Below, one piece after another: positions 6,980 to 12,735 of a stretch of 12,735 nt of DNA. Each line of letters starts with the position of its first letter. Position 1 is the first letter of the stretch. Position numbers and translations under genes: made by a program. The notes below the pieces were generated by a model. That model saw only the letters and a program-made list of their open reading frames with translations. It searched no databases and had not been told where the DNA came from. Source of the stretch: Multiplicimicrobium sp043718225 (lineage in GTDB: Bacteria > Omnitrophota > Omnitrophia > Omnitrophales > Aquincolibacteriaceae); NCBI GenBank assembly GCA_043718225.1, contig JAYSWD010000124.1, forward strand, positions 1-12,735, read 5' to 3'.

Positions 6980-7023
6980 AAAAAAAACTTACTCTCATAT
7001 TACTATATGAGGGTAAGTTTTTT
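6980..7023 (-). terminator. Terminator or attenuator at the end of aceE
   Basis: Arms 6982-7000 and 7005-7023 form a 19-bp stem with a single imperfect pair (6993/7012) around a four-base loop. The outer part is A-run against T-run, so a T-tail follows the stem on both strands; on the minus strand it is eight T (6980-6987). The core contains the last codons of aceE and its TGA stop (6995-6997). In this position it would reduce read-through from aceE into aceF and lpdA. Because translating ribosomes cover the stem until the stop codon, its folding may depend on translation. Confidence 0.75.
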
Positions 7024-9742
7024 CGGCAGAATAGTTCAAATCATCCATAGCCTGTTTAACAATTTTTGAATCAATTTCGCCTTTTTCCAGCAATGCATAC
7101 AATGTCGCGATCACAACGCTTTCCGCGTCAATTTCAAAAAAGCGGCGTAATTGCGGACGAGTATCACTGCGACCGAATCCGTCCGTTCCAAGCACCGTAA
7201 ATTTACCCGGAACCCATGGTGTAATTTGCTCGGCGACAATCTTCATATTGTCGGAAACCGCCACAAACACGCCTTCCTGTTTATCAAAAACCTGTTCAAC
7301 ATAAGATTGCTTCGGTTTTGAAGTGGGGTTAAGACGGTTCGTACGCTGAACTTCAAGAGCCTCTCGGCGAAGCTGGTTATAGCTGGTCACAGACCAAACA
7401 TCCGCGGCCACGCCATACTTCTCAAGCATTATTTGAGCTTTAAGCGCGGATTGAATAATCGGCCCACTTCCTAAAAGCTGGGCGCGCAATTTTAGTTTTT
7501 TATCGCTGGCCTTAAATTTATAGAGGCCTTTCAAAATACCATCGCGGCAGCCTGCAGGCATCGCGGGCATGACATGATTTTCGTTGTAGACACTCAAATA
7601 GTAAAAAAGTTCTTCGCCTTTTTTATACATCCGGTCGATACCGTCTTCAATAATCACAGCGAGTTCATAGGCAAATGCGGGATCATAAGCCACAAGGCTC
7701 GGGATCGTACTTGCCATCAATTGACTATGTCCGTCTTGATGCTGCAAACCCTCGCCGTTTAAGGTGGTCCGGCCGGAAGTTCCGCCAAGCATAAATCCTT
7801 TAGCGCGAATATCGCCGGCAAGCCAAATCAAATCACCGACACGCTGAAAACCGAACATCGAATAATAAATATAAAACGGAATCATGTAAGTTCCGATGGT
7901 CGCATGCGCGGTTCCCGCGGCGATAAACGAACACATTGAACCGGCTTCGTTAATTCCCTCTTCAAGAATTTGGCCGTCTTTGGCTTCCTTGAAATAAAGC
8001 AAGGATTCAATATCCACAGGCTCGTAAAGCTGCCCCTGCGGCGCATAGATACCAACCTGGCGGAAAAGCGCGTCCATACCAAATGTGCGCGCTTCGTCGG
8101 GAATAATCGGAACAATATTTTTTCCGATATTCGGTTCGCGCAAAAGCTTCGTCAAAATACGAACAAAAGCCATGGTCGTTGAAACTTCGGCTTCACCGGA
8201 ACCTTTTGAAAATTCTTCGAAATAATCTGATCCCGGCGTTTGAAGTAAAGTTGCTTTAATTTTGCGCTCGGGAACGAATCCGCCCAACGCTTTGCGGCGC
8301 TCGAAAAGATATTTCATTTCAGGACTGTCCACAGGCGGACGGTAAAAAGGAGTTGTGACAATTTCTTCATCGCCGATCGGAATATCAAAACGTTGGCGGA
8401 ATTCGCGCAATTCTTTCTCATTCAGTTTCTTCTGTTGATGCGTCACGTTGCGGCCTTCACCGGCTTCGCCCAATCCGTAACCTTTAATAGTTTTAGCAAG
8501 AATCACTGTCGGCTGGCCTTTATGCTCAATCGCGGATTTATAAGCAGCATAAACTTTTTTGGGATCATGTCCGCCGCGGAGCAGTTTTGTGATTTGCACA
8601 TCGGTCAGGTGGTTTACCATAGCAAGCAACTCGGGATATTTTCCAAAGAAATGTTTGCGGGTATAGCTTCCGGGTTCAACCGAATACTTTTGATAATCAC
8701 CGTCGCAGCATTCGCTCATACGCTTCATGAGCAAGCCCTTGGCGTCTTTTTTCATGAGCTCATCCCATTCCGATCCCCAAATCACTTTGATTACGTTCCA
8801 ACCCGCGCCGCGGAAAACTGATTCAAATTCCTGAATAATTTTTCCGTTGCCGTGAACCGGGCCGTCCAAGCGCTGAAGATTGCAATTTACAACCCAAATC
8901 AAATTATCGAGTTTGTCGCGCCCGGCAAAATTAAGCGCTCCGAATGTTTCCGGTTCGCCTGTTTCGCCGTCTCCGACATAAGACCAAACCTTGGGCATTT
9001 CGCCCGTGAATAGTCCGCGGGCTTTCATATAATTCAAAAAGCGGGCTGAATAAATTGACATGATCGGCCCTAAGCCCATGGACACGGTCGGAAATTGCCA
9101 GAAGTCCGGCATGAGATAAGGGTGCGGATAAGATGATAGTCCGCCGCCCGGAGCAAGTTCCTGGCGAAAATTATGGAGATGTTCTTTATTCAACCGACGT
9201 TCGAGATAGGCGCGCGCGTAATTACCGGGAGAAGCATGGCCTTGAAAATAAATAAAATCCGCGGGACGTCCTGCTTTGTCGCCGCCATGGAAAAAATGAT
9301 TAAATCCGACTTCATAAAGAGTGGCACTAGACGCAAAAGTTGAAATATGCCCGCCCAAACCCGGGTGAACCTCATTCGCCTTAACCACCATTGCCATCGC
9401 ATTCCAGCGCACCAAACTCTTAATCCGGCGTTCAATTTCACGGTCGCCGGGATATTCCGGCTCTTCCGTGGCCGGGATAGTATTAATATAAGGTGTGCTT
9501 ACGGGTGCCGGCAAAGGAATGCCGGACTTGCGGAGACGCTTAATCAGCATGTCCATAATATAGGGCGCGCGGTCGGGGCCGGCTTGGTCTTTCAAGGCTA
9601 CTTCAAGTATATGCTCAAGAGAGTCAATCCACTTTTGCCATTCTTGCGTATTTTCGTCGGTAATGTTTTTTTGTAAAGGAGTGGGGCTACCCACCGCAGG
9701 TAAGTCGGTCAGGGCGTTTTCATTGTCTTGTGCTGTGCTCAT
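6995..9742 (-). CDS. aceE: Pyruvate dehydrogenase E1, homodimeric type
   Basis: TPP enzyme that decarboxylates pyruvate and reductively acetylates the E2 lipoyl group. With the ATG at 9740-9742 it has 915 residues, against about 887 in E. coli. The TPP/Mg motif is clear: GDGETGEPE at 257-265, ending in WVVNCN at about 283-288. The family stretches SLVRWNAMAMVVKAN, GLGGHISTFAS and FIYFQGHASPG are all present, and the C-terminal third keeps GTDGFGRSDTRPQLRRFFEID. Transketolase-like N-terminal, central and C-terminal domains appear uninterrupted. The start is uncertain: ATG at 9742 or ATG at 9760 (six residues longer) are both possible with weak ribosome sites, and a TTG at 9838 would add 32 unconvincing residues crossing a run of eight G. 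It is first of aceE-aceF-lpdA and is separated from aceF by a terminator-like stem overlapping its stop codon. Confidence 0.94.
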   Translation of the reverse strand: MSTAQDNENALTDLPAVGSPTPLQKNITDENTQEWQKWIDSLEHILEVALKDQAGPDRAPYIMDMLIKRLRKSGIPLPAPVSTPYINTIPATEEPEYPGDREIERRIKSLVRWNAMAMVVKANEVHPGLGGHISTFASSATLYEVGFNHFFHGGDKAGRPADFIYFQGHASPGNYARAYLERRLNKEHLHNFRQELAPGGGLSSYPHPYLMPDFWQFPTVSMGLGPIMSIYSARFLNYMKARGLFTGEMPKVWSYVGDGETGEPETFGALNFAGRDKLDNLIWVVNCNLQRLDGPVHGNGKIIQEFESVFRGAGWNVIKVIWGSEWDELMKKDAKGLLMKRMSECCDGDYQKYSVEPGSYTRKHFFGKYPELLAMVNHLTDVQITKLLRGGHDPKKVYAAYKSAIEHKGQPTVILAKTIKGYGLGEAGEGRNVTHQQKKLNEKELREFRQRFDIPIGDEEIVTTPFYRPPVDSPEMKYLFERRKALGGFVPERKIKATLLQTPGSDYFEEFSKGSGEAEVSTTMAFVRILTKLLREPNIGKNIVPIIPDEARTFGMDALFRQVGIYAPQGQLYEPVDIESLLYFKEAKDGQILEEGINEAGSMCSFIAAGTAHATIGTYMIPFYIYYSMFGFQRVGDLIWLAGDIRAKGFMLGGTSGRTTLNGEGLQHQDGHSQLMASTIPSLVAYDPAFAYELAVIIEDGIDRMYKKGEELFYYLSVYNENHVMPAMPAGCRDGILKGLYKFKASDKKLKLRAQLLGSGPIIQSALKAQIMLEKYGVAADVWSVTSYNQLRREALEVQRTNRLNPTSKPKQSYVEQVFDKQEGVFVAVSDNMKIVAEQITPWVPGKFTVLGTDGFGRSDTRPQLRRFFEIDAESVVIATLYALLEKGEIDSKIVKQAMDDLNYSAEKTYPHIVI

Positions 9743-9904
9743 ATTTTTCTTGGATTTCATAGATGATAAAGTATTAGAAACACCCGAGTTGGGCTCAAAA
9801 TGAGCCACCAATTTACATGAATCTCCCCCCCCAATCAAATCTTTTTTGACCTTTTATAAAACCCCTAACTTGAGTGCTTTACGAAGGCGTGATAATGTGA
9901 GTCT
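9743..9904. promoter_or_regulatory. Divergent intergenic region between aceE and the lipoate ligase gene
   Basis: This gap of about 160 bases must hold the promoters for both directions. For aceE, on the minus strand, I see a TATAAA (9854-9859) without a recognisable -35, then a run of eight G (9825-9832) followed by AG and a start-stop pair ATG-TAA (9818 down to 9813), and an imperfect hairpin GGCTCA / TGAGCC around TTT just after it. No clear operator for a known regulator is visible. Plus-strand promoter elements are listed separately. Confidence 0.5.
9870..9896 (+). promoter_or_regulatory. Candidate promoter of the lipoate ligase gene
   Basis: TTGAGT (9870-9875) and GATAAT (9891-9896) are separated by 15 bases and resemble -35 and -10 boxes with a slightly short spacer. 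The -10 ends eight bases before the ATG at 9905, so the transcript would begin at or within a few bases of the start codon, consistent with the absence of a Shine-Dalgarno sequence. Confidence 0.4.
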
Positions 9905-10612
9905 ATGCTGTTCCTTAACCACTCTTTTCCGGATCCGGAATCCAATCTCGCATTGGATGAAACCCTGCTCCTCAACGCGGAAGCCGGACTCCACGGCGAA
10001 GTTCTGAGAGTATGGGAATCTCCCGTCTATTTCGTGGTCCTCGGCTATTCAAGTAAATGGAAAAATGAAGTTCGTCGCATCTCTTGTAAGAAAGACAAAA
10101 TTACTATATTGCGCAGAAAAAGCGGCGGCGCCACAGTTCTGCAGGGCCCCGGCTGCTTAAACTTCACATTGATCCTTGAAGCATCTGAAAATTCGGGGAT
10201 CAAGTCAGATACAAAACAAATTATGGAAAAAAATCTGGCAGCTTCCGCAGGTTGGAAACTGCCCGGCGGAATAAAAATTCAAGGCATTAGTGATTTAACC
10301 TGGCAAGGGCGAAAGTTTTCGGGAAACGCCATGCGACGCGGAAAAAAATTCTTTTTCTTCCATGGAACTTTTCTATACAACTTTGCTCTTCCTAAAATCC
10401 CGCTTTATCTAGGCAAACCCGACCGTGAACCCGCTTATCGCACCAAACGCAGCCATACGGATTTTCTGACTAATATTCCGTTAGAAAAGCAAACCATCAT
10501 CTCATCACTTCGAAAGGTATGGGCCGCAAACAAACTTATGGCTGATTTACCGGATATTACAAAACTAAAATCTGAAATCTACTCTCAGCCCGATTGGAAT
10601 TTCCGTTATTAA
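9905..10612 (+). CDS. Lipoate-protein ligase family protein
   Basis: Cytosolic protein of 235 residues with the BPL/LplA/LipB fold. Signatures: NLALDETLL near the N-terminus, the lipoyl-AMP-binding RRKSGGATVLQGPGCLNF at 70-87, and GISDLTWQGRKFSGNAMRR (127-145), where K137 is the conserved lysine expected in lipoate ligases and octanoyltransferases of this fold. It lacks the C-terminal accessory domain of E. coli LplA (about 337 residues), so lipoate activation may need another protein, or the enzyme may be an octanoyl- or lipoyl-transferase (LipM/LipL-like); sequence alone does not decide. Placement divergent to the pyruvate dehydrogenase genes points to lipoylation of E2 K41. No ribosome site precedes the ATG. 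Its stop codon is immediately adjacent to the prmA stop on the other strand, leaving no space for a terminator. Confidence 0.88.
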   Translation: MLFLNHSFPDPESNLALDETLLLNAEAGLHGEVLRVWESPVYFVVLGYSSKWKNEVRRISCKKDKITILRRKSGGATVLQGPGCLNFTLILEASENSGIKSDTKQIMEKNLAASAGWKLPGGIKIQGISDLTWQGRKFSGNAMRRGKKFFFFHGTFLYNFALPKIPLYLGKPDREPAYRTKRSHTDFLTNIPLEKQTIISSLRKVWAANKLMADLPDITKLKSEIYSQPDWNFRY

Positions 10613-11503
10613 TTACTGAAGCTTGCGAAATAAAACCGCGACCCAGCGGCGGCCACGCAAAACTTTTAAACACCGCAGGTTCTTTCCATCAAATGCTTCG
10701 CGAAAAGAATCGTATGTTTGATGCAAAATTCCCGATACCAATACCCATCCGCCTTTCTTTGCCGCGGCGACAATCTGTTTGCGGTAATTTTCTAAAATAT
10801 GAGAATTAATATTCGCGCACACTAAATCAAATTTTAGCCTAGGCTTAAACTGCGCCAATTCCGCGCAAAAAAAGCTGGCTTCTGTTCCCAGAATATTATT
10901 TTGGTGAAAATTAAACTGCGCACATTCGGCGGAAGGCTTGTCATTGTCAAATCCCGTAACTTTTCGCGCGCCGCAATGAGCCGCGGCGATTGAAAGAATT
11001 CCCGTCCCCGCCCCGACATCCAGAAATGATACAAATCGATTGCGCAAATTTTCTATAAGCCGCACCACTAAGCGCGTCGTTTCATGTTCCCCTGATCCGA
11101 AAGCGCTTAACGGATCAATCCAAACCGGAATTCGTTTTAAAAATTCCGCGGGATTAAATTCATTTATTCGCCAAGCCGGAACAATCACCAAAGTTTTCCC
11201 AAGCGGTTGGATTTTATAATCCTCTTTCCATTTCTCCGCCCATTCTTTATAGGCCAGAGTGCGCTCGGAAAAAAGAACTTTCGGAATTTTTTCTCTATAA
11301 AAAAGTGTTTTTAGCCGGCGGGCTCGGGCGGAACCAGTAGAATAGACACGGACCTGTTCCCATTTTCCTTCACGAGTTTGAATGATTTCTTGCATTAAAA
11401 ATCCGGATTGCTTCAAAAAATCAACTGTGGAATCTTTGGCGGTCTTTTTACCGGGAAGATATGAAAAAATACTTTCTGTTGTATTAGAAAAGCGGCGCGG
11501 CAT
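10613..11503 (-). CDS. prmA: Ribosomal protein L11 methyltransferase-like protein
   Basis: The 296-residue class I SAM-dependent methyltransferase matches PrmA in length and architecture: an N-terminal substrate-recognition domain (about 1-95), then WKEDYKIQPLGKTLVIVPAW (92-111), the substrate loop IDPLSAFGSGEHETTR (129-144, usually FGTGTHPTT), SAM motif LDVGAGTGILSIAA (161-174) with the acidic ribose-binding residue in GFDND (184-188), and ANIN at 230-233 in place of the usual ANIL. The known substrate is ribosomal protein L11. The loop and ANIN variants are modest departures, so a related protein-methyltransferase activity is possible. The ATG lies five bases after the stop of the upstream deacetylase-like gene, suggesting one operon. 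It converges stop-to-stop with the lipoate ligase gene. Confidence 0.88.
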   Translation of the reverse strand: MPRRFSNTTESIFSYLPGKKTAKDSTVDFLKQSGFLMQEIIQTREGKWEQVRVYSTGSARARRLKTLFYREKIPKVLFSERTLAYKEWAEKWKEDYKIQPLGKTLVIVPAWRINEFNPAEFLKRIPVWIDPLSAFGSGEHETTRLVVRLIENLRNRFVSFLDVGAGTGILSIAAAHCGARKVTGFDNDKPSAECAQFNFHQNNILGTEASFFCAELAQFKPRLKFDLVCANINSHILENYRKQIVAAAKKGGWVLVSGILHQTYDSFREAFDGKNLRCLKVLRGRRWVAVLFRKLQ

Positions 11504-11508
11504 GCTGT

Positions 11509-12312
11509 TCAGAGGCTTTCTTCCGCATTCACTACATCATCAAGGCTGACAATCTGGTATCCGTTTTGCGTAAGTCCCGCGAGTAATTTCGATACCCCCA
11601 CAGCCACTGCGCGGTTTGCCGGAATCAGAATAATTGAACCGGGCTTCACTTTATCCAGAAAGTTTTTTAGCGAAGCTTCGGATTCAACATCGCGAGACCG
11701 CAATTTCAAATCGCCTTGAACAGCGATATAACCCAGTACGGAAACAATCTTTAGGGCCACATTGTCATAAGCATCATATCCGGCTTTATAGAATCTGGGC
11801 AGACGGCCCGAAAGCTGTTCGATCTCCCGCGCGTTTCTTTCAATCTCTTCAAAGGCCTCATCAACTCCGGCAGTTTGAGACTGGCCTTTCACGCTTTTTC
11901 CGGCAACAGAGAGAGCTCTGCAATTCAAACCGTGATTTTCAAGTGTGACATTTTTGGATAAAATAATCTGTTTAACTTCAGCGGGGTTTTTCCTCAGCCA
12001 ACCCTGATCTACAAAGAGAGAAACAGGAACCTGCTTTTCATAAAGCGTTTTGAAAAGACCCGCGTCAACTTCCGCGCCTTGATCGAAGCATGCCCCTAAA
12101 ATAATTGAAACCTTCTTTTCGGATGTTTTAAAAATCCTCAGAACTCCGGAAAGATTATCCCCTTGCTCGACCGGAGCTTCTTTTTTGAACTCATTGACTA
12201 CAATTTCACGAAGAATCTTATAATCTTCCGGGTCTTCGGCTAAGACAACCGGGCTAAAAAGAATCAGCGCGGCTGCAAAACAAAAAATGATCGGACAGTT
12301 ATTTTTTTGCAC
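11509..12312 (-). CDS. Secreted divergent polysaccharide deacetylase-like protein
   Basis: The 267-residue exported protein has a signal peptide at about residues 1-25 (NNCPIIFCFAAALILFSPVVLA, read in parts as a basic start, hydrophobic core and an A-x-A-like V-L-A site), then a NodB-homology domain. I chose the GTG at 12310-12312 because AAGAGG lies seven bases upstream (12320-12325), the signal peptide is then compact, and the overlap with maf falls to 14 bases; a TTG at 12351 would add 13 residues. Alignable family features are ACFDQG (74-79, usually TFDxx), ENHGLNCRALSVAGKS (125-140) and RFYKAGYDAYD (173-183). The second metal histidine of motif 2 is replaced by C131, and the late histidine motif by ILIPAN, so activity as a zinc-dependent deacetylase is doubtful. 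It may be a binding protein or an altered enzyme at the cell envelope. Confidence 0.75.
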   Translation of the reverse strand: MQKNNCPIIFCFAAALILFSPVVLAEDPEDYKILREIVVNEFKKEAPVEQGDNLSGVLRIFKTSEKKVSIILGACFDQGAEVDAGLFKTLYEKQVPVSLFVDQGWLRKNPAEVKQIILSKNVTLENHGLNCRALSVAGKSVKGQSQTAGVDEAFEEIERNAREIEQLSGRLPRFYKAGYDAYDNVALKIVSVLGYIAVQGDLKLRSRDVESEASLKNFLDKVKPGSIILIPANRAVAVGVSKLLAGLTQNGYQIVSLDDVVNAEESL

Positions 12313-12735
12313 GCCTGGGCCTCTTGGAAATCTTTGCGATAACTTTTTCAAAATCTTCCATAGGAAATCCCATCACATTCGAATATGAACCTTTGATGAA
12401 TTCTACAACCGAAGGCCGCGATTGCACGGCGTATGAACCGGCTTTGTCCAGAGGGTTCATTTTTTTAAAATATTTTTGGATTTCAGCCTGCTTAAGGCTC
12501 CGGATTTTCACGCGGGAACGAACGCAGCGGCTGACTATTTTTCCGGAGGCCAAGTCGCGGATCGTCCACCCCGTAAAAACATCATGTATATTTCCCGAAA
12601 GTTTTTTTAGCATTTTTTCTGCGTGGGTCAGGCTGGAAGGTTTTCCGTAAATTGTTCCGTGAAGAGAAACGACGGTATCGGCGGCAATCACAAAGCGGGC
12701 GCCGGGAGGAATTTGCGCGCCCGCTAATTTTCCGC
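12299..12735 (-). CDS. maf: Maf family nucleotide pyrophosphatase, partial
   Basis: The reading frame is open to the right edge, so the N-terminus (the expected SASPRR motif) lies outside the window. What is visible begins GKLAGAQIPPGARF, then the catalytic loop VIAADTVV with its aspartate, the GKP turn, the HDVFTGWTIRD segment, and the C-terminal signature DKAGSYAVQSRPSVVEFIKGSYSNVMGFPM. Family members hydrolyse non-canonical or canonical nucleoside triphosphates (dTTP, UTP, m7GTP, pseudo-UTP types) and have been linked to septum control. The exact substrate subclass cannot be read reliably. The tail ends in a basic KISKRPRRAKK stretch and overlaps the start of the deacetylase-like gene, so the two are probably co-transcribed. 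A GTG at 12691 is internal to the family alignment and is not the start. Confidence 0.9.
   Translation of the reverse strand, partial: GKLAGAQIPPGARFVIAADTVVSLHGTIYGKPSSLTHAEKMLKKLSGNIHDVFTGWTIRDLASGKIVSRCVRSRVKIRSLKQAEIQKYFKKMNPLDKAGSYAVQSRPSVVEFIKGSYSNVMGFPMEDFEKVIAKISKRPRRAKK

Noticed and set aside
8393..8821. Plus-strand open frame of 142 codons
   Set aside because: Antisense to the core of aceE, where the protein family match is continuous; composition reflects the complementary strand.
9743..9838. N-terminal extension of aceE from a TTG at 9838
   Set aside because: The added residues cross the G8 run, show no resemblance to the AceE N-terminus, and the TTG has only a distant AAGG.
11203..11224. 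GCGGTTGG followed by a small hairpin in prmA
   Set aside because: It has the GCGGT end and a stem, but no GAGC end, and encodes a conserved PrmA stretch; chance is the simplest explanation.
11914..11933. GCTCTG ... CAAACCG, resembling the ends of the palindromic repeat
   Set aside because: The interior cannot form more than two base pairs and the end sequence differs, so it looks like a chance match in coding DNA.
1..12735. CRISPR arrays, tRNA/rRNA genes, insertion sequences or phage genes
   Set aside because: No regularly spaced direct repeats, no cloverleaf-like or rRNA sequence, and no transposase, integrase or phage reading frame could be found.

Overview
The window looks like a bacterial chromosome segment of moderate GC content with dense gene packing. 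The deacetylase-like protein has a signal peptide, and the pyruvate dehydrogenase E1 is the single-chain (AceE) type usually found in Gram-negative bacteria. The phylum cannot be fixed by reading alone. A deep-branching Gram-negative group such as the Omnitrophota/PVC region is a guess, not a finding.

Layout. Positions 48 to about 9742 are a same-strand (minus) block for 2-oxoacid oxidation. In transcription order it runs: aceE (pyruvate dehydrogenase E1), aceF (E2, one lipoyl domain), lpdA (E3), a CBS-pair protein, korA, korB, and a second CBS-pair protein. The 3' half (korA, korB, CBS) is tied together by 4-bp ATGA stop/start overlaps. A strong stem-loop with a T-run sits on the aceE stop codon, before aceF. 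Divergent from aceE, on the plus strand at 9905, is a lipoate-protein ligase family gene whose product probably lipoylates the E2. It meets the next cluster stop-to-stop at 10612/10613. That cluster (maf, a degenerate polysaccharide deacetylase, prmA) runs on the minus strand from the right edge, where maf is cut off.

How the genes work together. PDH converts pyruvate to acetyl-CoA with NADH. KorAB is a ferredoxin-linked 2-oxoacid oxidoreductase, most like the 2-oxoglutarate type. LplA-like lipoylation activates the E2. The two CBS proteins that bracket korAB are candidate adenine-nucleotide sensors for this switch point.

The most unusual signal is a small palindromic repeat found by eye in four copies, in both orientations, within 3.5 kb (3474-3495, 5572-5595, 6666-6689, 6947-6970). 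The flanks are constant (GCGGT on one side, GAGC on the other) and enclose a stem whose two arms differ between copies but remain largely complementary. Three copies lie 14-25 nt upstream of start codons (korA, lpdA, aceF). Two lie inside aceF, in its interdomain linker and its non-conserved C-terminal tail. This resembles a REP-like or RNA-structural element and is the best candidate here for something undescribed.
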